A stretch of 64,000 nt of DNA, taken from assembly GCA_016721015.1 (NCBI GenBank), contig JADKJL010000013.1, positions 248,001 through 312,000 on the forward strand, written 5' to 3'. Below, piece by piece: positions 1-8,038 of the stretch. The translations under genes and the position numbers were made by a program. Positions within the stretch are counted from its first letter, which is position 1, and each line of letters starts with the position of its first letter. The notes below the pieces were generated by a model, which saw only the letters and a list, made by a program, of their open reading frames with translations, was not told the DNA's origin and ran no database searches. The stretch comes from Lysobacterales bacterium. Its GTDB lineage: Bacteria; Pseudomonadota; Gammaproteobacteria; Xanthomonadales; Rhodanobacteraceae.

Positions 1-237
1 AAGAAGGTCGAGGCGATTTCGACAGGCAGCAACAAGCGCCCGATCAAGACCTGGTCGCGCCGCTCCATGGTCTCGCCGGAAATGGTTGGACTCACGCTGG
101 CGATCCACAACGGTCGTCAACACGTCCCGGTTCTCGTCAACGAGAACATGGTCGGCCACAAGCTCGGCGAGTTCGCCGTGACCCGCACCTTCAAGGGTCA
201 CTCCGGCGACAAGAAATCCGCCGACAAGAAGCGATAG
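1..237 (+). CDS. rpsS: 30S ribosomal protein S19, C-terminal part (cut by window start)
   Basis: The window opens inside this gene in frame 1. The 78 residues up to the TAG at 235-237 carry S19 hallmarks: KTWSRRS near the beginning, IHNGRQHVPV, and VGHKLGEFAVTRTFKGH. S19 sits in the head of the small subunit beside S13 and contacts the A-site finger region. About a dozen N-terminal residues are missing compared with the usual length of about 90. It is followed 12 bases later by rplV, the standard S10-operon order. Confidence 0.97.
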   Translation, partial: KKVEAISTGSNKRPIKTWSRRSMVSPEMVGLTLAIHNGRQHVPVLVNENMVGHKLGEFAVTRTFKGHSGDKKSADKKR

Positions 238-249
238 GGAGATAGCATC

Positions 250-579
250 GTGGAAGCCAAAGCGATACTGCGCGGTGCGCGCATCTCCGCCCAGAAGGTT
301 CGCCTCGTCGCCGATCAGGTGCGCGGCATGCCGGTCGGCAATGCAACCAACCTGCTCACCTTCAGCAACAAGAAGGCTGCGCATCTGGTCAAGAAACTCC
401 TGTTGTCGGCGGTCGCCAATGCCGAGAACAACCTTGGCGCCGATGTCGATGAACTGATGATCTCGAAGATCTTCGTCGATGAAGGTCCGTCATTGAAGCG
501 TATGCATGCACGTGCCAAGGGCCGTGGTAACCGTATTACCAAGCGCACCAGCCACATTACCGTGGTCGTGGGCGAGTAA
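250..579 (+). CDS. rplV: 50S ribosomal protein L22
   Basis: A 109-residue L22 of normal length. The GTG at 250 is the start, since it gives the conserved opening MEAKAILRGARISAQKVRLV. The long beta-hairpin that lines the peptide exit tunnel is recognisable at residues about 75-97 (FVDEGPSLKRMHARAKGRGN); changes there are known to affect macrolide binding. It lies between rpsS and rpsC, with 12-base gaps on both sides, and is presumably part of one S10-spc transcript. Confidence 0.98.
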   Translation: MEAKAILRGARISAQKVRLVADQVRGMPVGNATNLLTFSNKKAAHLVKKLLLSAVANAENNLGADVDELMISKIFVDEGPSLKRMHARAKGRGNRITKRTSHITVVVGE

Positions 580-591
580 AGGACGCTAACG

Positions 592-1293
592 ATGGGTCAT
601 AAAGTCAATCCGATTGGTTTCCGCCTGGGTATCTCCAAGGACTGGAATTCCAAGTGGTTCGCCAACAAGCGCGATTTCGCCGGCTATCTGGCTGCCGATC
701 TCAAAGTCCGTGAGCTGCTCAAGAAGAAGCTTGCCCAGGCGGGCATCTCGAAGATCCTGATCGAGCGGCCGGCCAAGACTGCACGCGTGACGATCCACAC
801 GGCGCGTCCGGGTGTCGTCATCGGCAAGAAGGGTGAGGATATCGAGAAGCTGCGCAAGGAAGTCTCGGCGGTGATGGGCGTTCCCGCTCATATCAACGTG
901 ACCGAAGTGCGCAAGCCGGAGCTCGATGCACAGCTCGTTGCCGAGTCGATCGCCCAGCAGCTTGAGCGCCGCATCATGTTCCGTCGTGCAATGAAGCGCT
1001 CGGTGCAGAATGCCATGCGTCTCGGTGCACTCGGCATCAAGGTCAACGTGGGTGGTCGCTTGAATGGCGCCGAAATCGCGCGTTCGGAGTGGGCACGCGA
1101 AGGTCGCGTTCCGCTGCATACGCTGCGCGCCGACATTGACTATGGCCTGGCCGAAGCGAAAACGACCTACGGTATCATTGGTGTCAAGGTCTGGATCTAC
1201 AAAGGCGAGATTTTCGACCTTCATGCTGCCACGCAAGAAGCCAAGACCGAGGCCAGCGAAGAACGCGCTCCTCGTCGGTCTTCGGCGAAGTAA
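592..1293 (+). CDS. rpsC: 30S ribosomal protein S3
   Basis: A 233-residue S3 with the conserved start MGHKVNPIGFRLG. The KH-type RNA-binding domain contains the GxxG loop as GKKG at residues 78-81. S3 forms part of the mRNA entry channel with S4 and S5 and has a role in unwinding mRNA structure. The C-terminal tail is Glu/Ala/Arg rich (EAKTEASEERAPRR), as is common in the family. It precedes rplP by 11 bases. Confidence 0.98.
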   Translation: MGHKVNPIGFRLGISKDWNSKWFANKRDFAGYLAADLKVRELLKKKLAQAGISKILIERPAKTARVTIHTARPGVVIGKKGEDIEKLRKEVSAVMGVPAHINVTEVRKPELDAQLVAESIAQQLERRIMFRRAMKRSVQNAMRLGALGIKVNVGGRLNGAEIARSEWAREGRVPLHTLRADIDYGLAEAKTTYGIIGVKVWIYKGEIFDLHAATQEAKTEASEERAPRRSSAK

Positions 1294-1304
1294 GGAACTG
1301 AATC

Positions 1305-1718
1305 ATGTTGCAACCGAAGCGAACCAAGTACCGCAAGGTGCATAAAGGCCGTAACTCGGGCATGTCGTATGTTGCCACCAAGGTGAGCTTTGGCGCCTTT
1401 GGTTTGAAGGCGACAACGCATGGCCAATTGACGGCGCGCCAGATTGAAGCCGCACGACGCTGCATCACGCGTTTCGTGAAGCGCGGCGGCAAGTTGTGGA
1501 TTCGTGTGTTTCCGGACAAGCCCATTACCAAGAAGCCCATCGAAGTTCGTATGGGTAAGGGAAAGGGCAGTGTGGAATTCTGGGTGGCTCCGATTCAACC
1601 GGGCCGTATGCTGTATGAAATCGAGGGTGTGGACGAGACTACTGCACGCGAGGCATTCCGCCTGGCCGCAGCCAAGCTCTCCGTTCAGACCCAGTTTGTA
1701 ACGAGAACGGTGCTGTAA
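1305..1718 (+). CDS. rplP: 50S ribosomal protein L16
   Basis: A 137-residue L16, the usual length. It opens MLQPKRTKYRKVHKGRN and contains the conserved GKGKGSVEFWVAPIQPGRML segment near residues 84-103. L16 helps organise the peptidyl-transferase/A-site region and contacts tRNA. Its TAA stop shares the A at 1718 with the ATG of rpmC (TAATG), so the two genes are translationally coupled. Confidence 0.98.
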   Translation: MLQPKRTKYRKVHKGRNSGMSYVATKVSFGAFGLKATTHGQLTARQIEAARRCITRFVKRGGKLWIRVFPDKPITKKPIEVRMGKGKGSVEFWVAPIQPGRMLYEIEGVDETTAREAFRLAAAKLSVQTQFVTRTVL

Positions 1719-1903
1719 TGGAACTCAAAGAACTTCGCCAGAAATCGGAGAAGGAGCTGAACGAGCATCTCGGCGAACTTCGCCGTGAGCAGTTCAATCT
1801 GCGCATGCAGAAGGGCTCCGGTCAGCTTACCCAGACCCACCAGTTCGGACGTGTCCGGCGCGAAATTGCGCAGGTCAAGACCGTCCTTGGCAGCAAGAAG
1901 TAA
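1718..1903 (+). CDS. rpmC: 50S ribosomal protein L29
   Basis: A 61-residue L29, an antiparallel helical hairpin protein near the exit tunnel that takes part in docking trigger factor and SRP together with L23. The signature LREQFNLRMQKGSGQL is shown as RREQFNLRMQKGSGQL, followed by the RRxIAxVKT helix. It starts within the rplP stop codon and ends 9 bases before rpsQ. Confidence 0.97.
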   Translation: MELKELRQKSEKELNEHLGELRREQFNLRMQKGSGQLTQTHQFGRVRREIAQVKTVLGSKK

Positions 1904-1912
1904 GGACGACCG

Positions 1913-2176
1913 ATGAGCGAAACAGTAAAGAATGCGCGCACGCTCGAAGGGCGTGTGGTCAGCAACAAGATGCAGAAGACGGTTACCGTCCTGCTGGAAC
2001 GCCAGGTTCAGCATCCGCTGTACGGCAAGATTGTTCGTCGTTCGACGAAGGTGCATGCACACGATGCCGATGGCTCATGCCAGGAAGGCGACGTCGTGCG
2101 CATCTCCGAGACACGACCGCTGTCGAAGACGAAAAACTGGCGCGTGGTCGAAATCGTCACGCGGGCTGCGCAGTAA
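1913..2176 (+). CDS. rpsQ: 30S ribosomal protein S17
   Basis: An 87-residue S17 (OB-fold), a primary 16S rRNA binder. Recognisable segments are LEGRVVSNKMQKTVTVLLER, HPLYGKIVRRSTKVHAHD and the RISETRPLSKTKNWRVVEI C-terminal strand. It is the last gene of the S10 group; rplN of the spc group follows after 28 bases with the ribosome-binding site AAGGAG. Confidence 0.97.
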   Translation: MSETVKNARTLEGRVVSNKMQKTVTVLLERQVQHPLYGKIVRRSTKVHAHDADGSCQEGDVVRISETRPLSKTKNWRVVEIVTRAAQ

Positions 2177-2204
2177 CCGGCCCGGGACGTAAGGAGCAAG
2201 TAAC

Positions 2205-2573
2205 ATGATCCAGATGCAGACCACGCTGGCCGCGGCGGATAATAGCGGTGCTCGCGAACTGATGTGTATCAAGGTGCTCGGTGGATCGAAGCGCCGGTAT
2301 GCCCGGATCGGAGACGTGATCAAGGTTTCCGTGCGTGAAGCGATTCCGCGCGGAAAGGTCAAGAAGGGCGAGGTTTATGACGCCGTTGTCGTGCGTACCC
2401 GCAAGGGTGTCCGCCGCGCCGACGGCTCGCTGATCCGTTTCGACGGCAACGCGGCGGTCCTCCTCAACAACAAGCTTGAGCCGATCGGTACCCGTATTTT
2501 CGGGCCGGTGACGCGCGAGCTGCGTGGCGAGAAGTTCATGAAGATCGTCTCGCTCGCTCCAGAAGTGCTGTAA
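2205..2573 (+). CDS. rplN: 50S ribosomal protein L14
   Basis: A 122-residue L14 of exact family length, opening MIQMQTTLAAADNSGAREL and containing KKGEVYDAVVVRTRKGVRR. L14 sits at the subunit interface and forms bridges with 16S rRNA; it is also the target of silencing factor RsfS. A clear AAGGAG lies upstream of the ATG. First gene of the spc group. Confidence 0.98.
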   Translation: MIQMQTTLAAADNSGARELMCIKVLGGSKRRYARIGDVIKVSVREAIPRGKVKKGEVYDAVVVRTRKGVRRADGSLIRFDGNAAVLLNNKLEPIGTRIFGPVTRELRGEKFMKIVSLAPEVL

Positions 2574-2587
2574 ACGGGAAAGACGAC

Positions 2588-2902
2588 ATGAACCGTATTC
2601 GCAAGGGTGATCAGGTCATCGTGATCGCCGGCAAGAACAAGGGTCAGAAGAGCGAAGTCTCACGCGTGGTCGGCGACCGCGTATTCGTGCAGAACGTGAA
2701 TCTGGTCAAGCGTCACACGAAGCCGAATCCACAGGCAAACCAGCCAGGTGGAATCATCGAGCGCGAGGCTTCGATCGACATTTCTAACGTACAGTTGTTC
2801 AACTCCGCAACGGGCAAGGGCGCACGCGTCGGCTTCAAGACTCTTGAAGACGGTCGCAAGGTTCGCGTTTTCCGCCCGTCCGGCGAAGTTGTCGACGTCT
2901 GA
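2588..2902 (+). CDS. rplX: 50S ribosomal protein L24
   Basis: A 104-residue L24 with an N-terminal KOW motif (RKGDQVIVIAGKNKGQ, residues 4-19). L24 is an assembly initiator that binds near the 5' end of 23S rRNA. The segment KPNPQANQPGGI is the usual loop. It ends at TGA 2900-2902, ten bases before the rplE start. Confidence 0.98.
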   Translation: MNRIRKGDQVIVIAGKNKGQKSEVSRVVGDRVFVQNVNLVKRHTKPNPQANQPGGIIEREASIDISNVQLFNSATGKGARVGFKTLEDGRKVRVFRPSGEVVDV

Positions 2903-2912
2903 GGCTGCCGTA

Positions 2913-3455
2913 ATGACAACGCGTCTTGAAACCATCTACAAAGAAACGATCGTTCCGAAGCTGACCGAGCGGTTTGGCTACAAGAATCCGATGCAGGTGC
3001 CGCGCCTGTCCAAGGTCACGCTCAACATGGGCGTGGGCGAGGCGGTCGGCAACAAGAAGATTCTTGAGAACGCCGTGGCCGACATGGCAAAGATCGGCGG
3101 ACAGAAGCCGATCATCACGTTGTCGAAGAAGTCGATCGCGACTTTCAAGATTCGCGACAACTGGCCAATCGGCTGCAAGGTCACCTTGCGCCGGAAGCAG
3201 ATGTTCGAATTCGTCGATCGCCTGGTCAACGTGTCGTTGCCGCGTGTTCGCGACTTCCGTGGCATCTCCGGTCGCTCGTTCGACGGGCGCGGCAACTACA
3301 ACATGGGCGTCAAGGAACAGATCATCTTTCCGGAGATCGATTTCGACCAGATTGACGCACTGCGCGGAATGGATATCGCAGTCACCACGACCGCGCGTAC
3401 CGACGAAGAAGCGAAGGCGTTGCTTGAAGCCTTTGGTTTTCCGTTCCGCAACTAA
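2913..3455 (+). CDS. rplE: 50S ribosomal protein L5
   Basis: A 180-residue L5, starting at the ATG at 2913 (MTTRLETIYKETIVPKL). The reading frame stays open further upstream into rplX, but that extension is unrelated to L5 and overlaps rplX, so the internal ATG is the correct start. Conserved blocks are PRLSKVTLNMGVGEA, GQKPIITLSKKSIATFKIR and the C-terminal TDEEAKALLEAFGFPF. L5 binds 5S rRNA and contacts P-site tRNA and S13. Confidence 0.97.
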   Translation: MTTRLETIYKETIVPKLTERFGYKNPMQVPRLSKVTLNMGVGEAVGNKKILENAVADMAKIGGQKPIITLSKKSIATFKIRDNWPIGCKVTLRRKQMFEFVDRLVNVSLPRVRDFRGISGRSFDGRGNYNMGVKEQIIFPEIDFDQIDALRGMDIAVTTTARTDEEAKALLEAFGFPFRN

Positions 3456-3479
3456 TCAAGCGACGCAGGAATACCGGCA

Positions 3480-3785
3480 ATGGCCAAGACTTCAATGATC
3501 ATGCGCGAGAACAAGCGCACGAAACTCGTCAAGAAACACGCAGTCAAGCGCGACCAGCTCAAGAAGGTCGTCAGCAGTCCGAAGTCGTCCTACGAGGAAA
3601 AGCTCGAGGCGGCGATCAAGCTGCAGAAGCTTCCACGTGATTCGAGTCCCGCTCGTCAGCGCAGTCGTTGCGCTCTGACCGGTCGCTCGCGCAGCGTTTA
3701 TGAGAAGTTCGGCCTGGGCCGCATGAAGCTGCGCGAAGCGACGATGCGCGGCGACGTCCCCGGATTGCGTAAGGCAAGCTGGTAG
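3480..3785 (+). CDS. rpsN: 30S ribosomal protein S14 (zinc-independent type)
   Basis: A 101-residue S14 of the long form that lacks the CxxC...CxxC zinc ribbon; only a single Cys (RSRCALTGRSR) is present. The C-terminal GLGRMKLREATMRGDVPGLRKASW is diagnostic. It binds the 30S head beside S10 and S19. The gap after it (148 bases to rpsH) is unusually long for the spc operon and holds a heptameric repeat. Confidence 0.97.
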   Translation: MAKTSMIMRENKRTKLVKKHAVKRDQLKKVVSSPKSSYEEKLEAAIKLQKLPRDSSPARQRSRCALTGRSRSVYEKFGLGRMKLREATMRGDVPGLRKASW

Positions 3786-3793
3786 TTGTAAAG

Positions 3794-3890
3794 CCGGGAA
3801 TCGGGAATCGGGAGTCGGGAATCGTCAGAAGCAAAAAGCTTCGCGACTCGACCCCGAACAAATCCCGAATTCCGAATCTCAAATCTCGGA
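3794..3890. repeat. Heptameric GGGAATC repeat with degenerate inverted arm
   Basis: Between rpsN and rpsH, four tandem copies of a seven-base unit GGGAATC/GGGAGTC run from about 3794 to 3824. A degenerate complementary stretch (units resembling GATTCCC and GAATCTC) lies at about 3860-3890. The arms could pair in RNA. The same unit recurs at 5252-5346, 17690-17820 and 59123-59272, each time as an inverted pair. Confidence 0.75.
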
Positions 3891-3933
3891 TCTTAAAGAT
3901 TCGGATATCGATGCCTCAAAGGATGTTTGAAAC

Positions 3934-4329
3934 ATGAGCATGACTGATCCCATCGCGGATATGTTTACACGTATCCGCAACGCCCAGGCGACCGGAAAGC
4001 GCGCAGTGCGCATGCCGTCGTCGCGGGTAAAGCTCGCCATTGCCACCGTGCTCAAGGATGAGGGCTACGTGTCCGAGTTCCAGGTGCAGGCCAGTGAAGG
4101 CAAGCCGGTTCTTGAAATCGCGCTGAAGTACTACGAAGGCAAGGCCGTCATCGCGCGCATCGAGCGAGTCAGCCGCTCCGGGCTGCGCGTGTATCGCGGC
4201 AAGGATGAGTTGCCGAAGGTGCTCAACGGCCTCGGAATTTCCATTGTCTCCACTTCGTCCGGAATCATGACTGACGCACAGGCCCGTACCAAGGGTCTTG
4301 GTGGCGAAGTCATCGGCATCGTGGCTTAA
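3934..4329 (+). CDS. rpsH: 30S ribosomal protein S8
   Basis: A 131-residue S8, opening MSMTDPIADMFTRIRNAQ and ending with the conserved IMTDAQARTKGLGGEVI block. In E. coli S8 is both a primary binder of the central domain of 16S rRNA and the translational repressor of the spc operon. Whether that regulation operates here cannot be told from this sequence. rplF follows 11 bases later after a GGAG site. Confidence 0.98.
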   Translation: MSMTDPIADMFTRIRNAQATGKRAVRMPSSRVKLAIATVLKDEGYVSEFQVQASEGKPVLEIALKYYEGKAVIARIERVSRSGLRVYRGKDELPKVLNGLGISIVSTSSGIMTDAQARTKGLGGEVIGIVA

Positions 4330-4340
4330 GGAGAGCGAAC

Positions 4341-4868
4341 ATGTCACGAGTTGCCAAGAAACCCGTAGTACTGCCGAAGGGCGTTGATGTCCAGGTTGCA
4401 GCGGAAGCGATCACCGTGAAGGGGCCGAAGGGCTCGCTCAAACTGGCTACCCCCCCGGGAGTCGTTGCCAAGCTTGAGGACGGTCAGGTCATGTTTAGCG
4501 GCAAGACCGCAGACGACATCAAGATGGCTGGTACCGCACGTGCTTTGATCAACAACATGGTTATCGGTGTCAGTGAAGGCTATCAGCGCAAACTTGAACT
4601 GGTTGGTGTCGGCTACCGTGCCGCACTTGCTGGCAAGGACTTGAACCTGACCCTCGGCTTCTCGCATCCGATCCTGTTCAAGGCGCCGGAAGGAATCACG
4701 CTTGAAGTTCCGACGCAGACCGAGATCCTGATCAAGGGGACCGACAAGCAGGTCGTCGGTGAGGCTGCCGCGAAGATCCGCGCATTCCGTCCACCGGAGC
4801 CCTACAAGGGCAAGGGTGTGCGTTATGCAGGCGAGAAGATCACCTTGAAGGAAGCCAAGAAGGCCTAA
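4341..4868 (+). CDS. rplF: 50S ribosomal protein L6
   Basis: A 175-residue L6 made of the two related alpha/beta domains expected. The opening is SRVAKKPVVLPKGVDV, and the C-terminal conserved loop PPEPYKGKGVRYAGEKI (about residues 152-168) includes the region contacting the sarcin-ricin loop area. Position and spacing between rpsH and rplR are canonical. Confidence 0.98.
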   Translation: MSRVAKKPVVLPKGVDVQVAAEAITVKGPKGSLKLATPPGVVAKLEDGQVMFSGKTADDIKMAGTARALINNMVIGVSEGYQRKLELVGVGYRAALAGKDLNLTLGFSHPILFKAPEGITLEVPTQTEILIKGTDKQVVGEAAAKIRAFRPPEPYKGKGVRYAGEKITLKEAKKA

Positions 4869-4895
4869 GGCTCTTCAGCTTCCCGGAGAAAGACA

Positions 4896-5249
4896 GTGGA
4901 CAAGAACATCGCAAGACTTCGCCGCGCCAAATCGACGCGTATGCACATCCGCTCGCTGGGCGTGCCGCGCCTCAGCGTGCATCGCACCGGCCAGCATCTC
5001 TATGCGCAGGTTTTCAGCGCATCGGGTGACAAGGTGCTCGCTACAGCATCGACAGTTCAGAAGGCAGTCGCCGAAGGACTCAAGAGCACCAAGAACAGGG
5101 ACGCCGCTGCTGCGGTCGGCAAGGCAATTGCCGAGCGTGCACTGAAGGCGGGCATTGAAAGTGTGGCATTTGACCGCTCTGGCTTCCGTTACCACGGACG
5201 TATCCAGGTGCTGGCCGATGCCGCGCGCGAAGCAGGTTTGAAGTTCTAA
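4896..5249 (+). CDS. rplR: 50S ribosomal protein L18
   Basis: A 117-residue L18, the second 5S rRNA-binding protein after L5. The start codon is GTG (MDKNIARLRRAKSTRMHIR). The C-terminus AFDRSGFRYHGRIQVLADAAREAGLKF is strongly diagnostic. It is followed by a 178-base spacer containing an inverted repeat before rpsE, whereas this junction is normally only a few bases. Confidence 0.97.
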   Translation: MDKNIARLRRAKSTRMHIRSLGVPRLSVHRTGQHLYAQVFSASGDKVLATASTVQKAVAEGLKSTKNRDAAAAVGKAIAERALKAGIESVAFDRSGFRYHGRIQVLADAAREAGLKF

Positions 5250-5251
5250 GA

Positions 5252-5346
5252 GCCGGGAATCGGGAATAGAGAATCGAGAATAGGAAAGGCGGAGAGCTCC
5301 AGTTTGTTGCTTTACTCCCATTCCCTATTCCCCACTCTCCATTCCC
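5252..5346. repeat. Inverted heptameric repeat between rplR and rpsE
   Basis: The left arm (about 5252-5285) consists of GGGAATC/GGGAATA/GAGAATC-type units. The right arm (about 5314-5346) consists of the complementary ACTCCCATTCCCTATTCCCC-type units. The arms are separated by roughly 30 bases and would form a long imperfect hairpin within the spc transcript. It belongs to the same family as the element at 3794. Confidence 0.8.
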
Positions 5347-5427
5347 AAACTAGATAGACCACAACTCCAAGCGGTTTTAACCGCAAGCAAAAGTCCGGAT
5401 CCCCAGTGACCGGCACATAGGTGAAAC

Positions 5428-5937
5428 ATGTCCAGCAATGATCGTGAGCCGAGCGACGGCCTCCTCGAGAAGTTGATCGCAGTGAATCGAGTGGCGAAGA
5501 CCGTAAAGGGTGGTCGCCAAATGAGCTTTACCGCACTCACCGTTGTCGGTGATGGCGAAGGCCGGGTTGGTTTTGGGTACGGCAAGGCGCGTGAAGTGCC
5601 AATCGCCATCCAGAAGGCCATGGAGCGAGCGCGCAAGAACATGGTGCGCGTGGAACTGAAGGAAGGCACCCTTTGGCACGCTGTCAAGGCGAACCACGGA
5701 GCGGCACGTGTCTACATGCAGCCTGCTTCAGAGGGTACCGGCGTAATTGCCGGAGGTGCCATGCGCGCCGTGCTTGAGGTGGTTGGAGTCAAGAACGTGC
5801 TGGCCAAGGCGGTCGGTTCGCGCAATCCGATCAACCTGGTGCGTGCGACGATCAATGGCCTGCAGGCCATGGCCACGCCGCAGGGCATCGCATCCAAGCG
5901 CGGCAAGACGATTGAAGAGGTACTCGGCAATGGCTAA
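5428..5937 (+). CDS. rpsE: 30S ribosomal protein S5
   Basis: A 169-residue S5 with the N-terminal dsRBD-like fold (KTVKGGRQMSFTALTVVGDG, residues about 29-48) and the C-terminal domain GTGVIAGGAMRAVLEVVGVKN. S5 shapes the decoding centre and the mRNA entry pore; spectinomycin-resistance changes map to it. The ATG follows a GTGAAAC sequence with only a weak Shine-Dalgarno. Its end overlaps the rpmD start by 8 bases. Confidence 0.97.
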   Translation: MSSNDREPSDGLLEKLIAVNRVAKTVKGGRQMSFTALTVVGDGEGRVGFGYGKAREVPIAIQKAMERARKNMVRVELKEGTLWHAVKANHGAARVYMQPASEGTGVIAGGAMRAVLEVVGVKNVLAKAVGSRNPINLVRATINGLQAMATPQGIASKRGKTIEEVLGNG

Positions 5938-6127
5938 CGAAAAAATCAAGACCGTGCGCGTGCGTCTGGTCAAGAGCACCAATGGCTGCCAGGGCCGTCA
6001 TCGTTTGAGCGTCAAGGCTCTCGGCCTGCGCAAGCTCAACGATGTGCGCGAATTGAAAGACTCGCCATCGGTTCGTGGTCTGATCAATCAGGTCAGCTAC
6101 CTCGTCCGCGTCGAGAATGACGCCTAA
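5930..6127 (+). CDS. rpmD: 50S ribosomal protein L30
   Basis: A 65-residue L30 starting at the ATG at 5930, inside the last codons of rpsE. A longer upstream extension of this frame would overlap rpsE and is not L30-like. The core KTVRVRLVKSTNGCQGRHRL and the SVRGLINQVSYLVRVE C-terminus match the bacterial family. Confidence 0.96.
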   Translation: MANEKIKTVRVRLVKSTNGCQGRHRLSVKALGLRKLNDVRELKDSPSVRGLINQVSYLVRVENDA

Positions 6128-6155
6128 GCGTCATCAAGAATCAGGAGTCGATTCC

Positions 6156-6590
6156 ATGCGTCTCAATACACTCAAGCCCGCAGCTGGCGCACGCAAAGAA
6201 GGCGTTCGCGTTGGTCGCGGCATCGGATCCGGCCTGGGCAAGACTTGTGGTCGCGGTCACAAGGGCCAGTTCGCACGCTCGGGCAAGGGCAAGGTCAAGG
6301 CCGGCTTCGAGGGCGGACAGATGCCCTTGCAGCGTCGTCTGCCAAAAGTGGGTTTCCGCTCAAAGAAGGCGATTGAAACCTGCGAAGTCCTGCTGTACAG
6401 GCTCGAAGCACTTGGCCTCGATGTCGTGGATTTCGATGCGCTCAAGGCGGCCGGTCTGATCGAAACCCGCGCCGAGCGCGCGAAGATCGTCAAGAAGGGT
6501 GAGTTGACCCGTGCCATCAAGCTTCGCGGAGTCGCGGTCACGGCCGGTGCTCGCGCCGCCATTGAGGCTGCTGGCGGGAGCGTCGAGTAA
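6156..6590 (+). CDS. rplO: 50S ribosomal protein L15
   Basis: A 144-residue L15. The start at 6156 gives MRLNTLKPAAGARKEGVRVG and has AGGAG eight bases upstream. The Gly-rich N-terminal region (GRGIGSGLGKTCGRGHKGQF) is the extended segment that threads through 23S rRNA. secY follows after 2 bases, so the two are likely coupled. Confidence 0.97.
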   Translation: MRLNTLKPAAGARKEGVRVGRGIGSGLGKTCGRGHKGQFARSGKGKVKAGFEGGQMPLQRRLPKVGFRSKKAIETCEVLLYRLEALGLDVVDFDALKAAGLIETRAERAKIVKKGELTRAIKLRGVAVTAGARAAIEAAGGSVE

Positions 6591-6592
6591 TC

Positions 6593-7906
6593 GTGGCAAC
6601 CCCGAAGTCCAGCGGTTTTGCGTCGCTCGGCAAGCTGACCGAGCTCAAGCAGCGCTTGCTGTTTGTTGTGGGGGCGCTCGTCGTCTTCCGTTTGGGGTCG
6701 TTCATTCCGGTTCCTGGCGTCAACCCCGAAGCGATGGCGAGGCTGGTATCGAACAGCGGTGGCCTGATCGACATGTTCAACATGTTTTCGGGAGGCGCGC
6801 TGAGTCGGTTTTCGCTGTTTGCACTGGGCGTGATTCCGTATATTTCGGCGTCCATCGTCGTGCAGTTGTTCAGTTCGGTCGTACCCGCCTGGCAGGCCTT
6901 GAAGAAGGAAGGCGAATCGGGGCGGCGCAAGCTCACCACTTACACACGCTGGGGAACGGTCGGACTGGCTTCGTTCCAGTCGTTCGGCGTGGCAACCATG
7001 CTGCAGACACAGGCTGGGGTGGTCTACGCGCCGGGCCCGAGCTTCGTCTTCGGCACCGTGGTTGGCCTGACTGCAGGGACGTTGTTCCTGATGTGGCTCG
7101 GTGAGCAGATCACTGAGCGCGGCATTGGCAACGGTATTTCCCTGATCATTTTTGGCGGCATTGTCGCCGGCCTGCCTTCGGCGGTTGTGCATACCCTGGG
7201 CATGGCCAATAGCGGTGAGCTTAGCTGGCTCAAGCTGATGCTGGTGCTTGCCGCGGTGCTTGCGGTAACCGCGTTCGTGGTGTTCATGGAGCGTGGCCAG
7301 CGCCGCATTACCGTGAACTATGCGAGAAAGCAGGGCGGTGCAGGACGCGCCTACATGAATCAGAGCTCACATCTGCCGCTCAAGATCAACATGTCGGGTG
7401 TCATCCCGCCGATCTTCGCCTCCAGCCTGATCATGTTTCCAGCGACGGCTGCCGCGTGGTTCAGCAGCTCCAGCGAAATTCGCTGGCTGCAGACCCTGAC
7501 GGCTGCGCTGGGCCCGGGTGAGCCTCTGCACATGGTGATCTACGGGTTGATGATCATCATCTTCGCGTTCTTCTACACGGCGCTGGTCTTCAATTCGCAG
7601 GAAACCGCCGACAACCTCAAGCGGTCGGGCGCGCTGATTCCGGGTATCCGACCAGGCAAGGCAACCGCCGACTATATTGATGGCGTCATGACTCGTCTGA
7701 CGGGCATCGGCGCCCTCTACCTGGTAGCGGTCTGCCTGGTGCCGGATTTGCTGCGCAATGCCTGGCATGTTCCGTTCTACTTCGGCGGCACGTCGCTGCT
7801 GATCGTGGTCGTGGTTGTGATGGATTTCACCGCGCAGATCCAGGCGCACCTGGTTTCGCACCAGTATGAAAGCCTGCTCAAGAAGGCGAACCTCAAGGGT
7901 CGCTGA
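6593..7906 (+). CDS. secY: Protein translocase subunit SecY
   Basis: A 437-residue SecY, starting GTG at 6593. About ten hydrophobic membrane segments are visible, including the plug-proximal N-terminus (LGSFIPVPGV, SGGALSRFSLFALGVIPYIS), the conserved GERGIGNGISL-like loop ITERGIGNGISLIIF, and the cytoplasmic loop ERGQRRITVNYARKQGG. SecY forms the protein-conducting channel with SecE and SecG and binds SecA and ribosomes. No rpmJ gene follows it here; rpsM comes next after 132 bases. Confidence 0.97.
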   Translation: MATPKSSGFASLGKLTELKQRLLFVVGALVVFRLGSFIPVPGVNPEAMARLVSNSGGLIDMFNMFSGGALSRFSLFALGVIPYISASIVVQLFSSVVPAWQALKKEGESGRRKLTTYTRWGTVGLASFQSFGVATMLQTQAGVVYAPGPSFVFGTVVGLTAGTLFLMWLGEQITERGIGNGISLIIFGGIVAGLPSAVVHTLGMANSGELSWLKLMLVLAAVLAVTAFVVFMERGQRRITVNYARKQGGAGRAYMNQSSHLPLKINMSGVIPPIFASSLIMFPATAAAWFSSSSEIRWLQTLTAALGPGEPLHMVIYGLMIIIFAFFYTALVFNSQETADNLKRSGALIPGIRPGKATADYIDGVMTRLTGIGALYLVAVCLVPDLLRNAWHVPFYFGGTSLLIVVVVVMDFTAQIQAHLVSHQYESLLKKANLKGR

Positions 7907-7966
7907 CAGGCCGGCAAGGGGCTGCTGCCACCACTTTCCGCAGGAATTGGGGCAGGCATTGAGGGG

Positions 7967-7995
7967 TTCCAGTTTCCCTCGATAACAGATAGAAT
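7967..7995 (+). promoter_or_regulatory. Weak sigma70-like promoter candidate before rpsM
   Basis: In the 132-base gap between secY and rpsM, TAGAAT at 7990-7995 resembles a -10 box. TTCCAG at 7967-7972 lies 17 bases upstream at the -35 position but matches the consensus poorly. A promoter for the alpha operon would make sense here. Transcription may equally read through from secY. Confidence 0.3.
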
Positions 7996-8038
7996 ACGAA
8001 GTTCACTGCGCATTTAGTTCTTTCGGAGACATTCAATC

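Noticed and set aside
6257..7192. A 311-codon minus-strand frame across rplO and secY
   Set aside because: It spans two conserved genes in antisense and has no motifs.
7907..8038. An E. coli-type S4-binding pseudoknot leader and an rpmJ gene between secY and rpsM
   Set aside because: No reading frame resembling L36 is present and I could not see the pseudoknot by eye; only a weak promoter candidate was kept.
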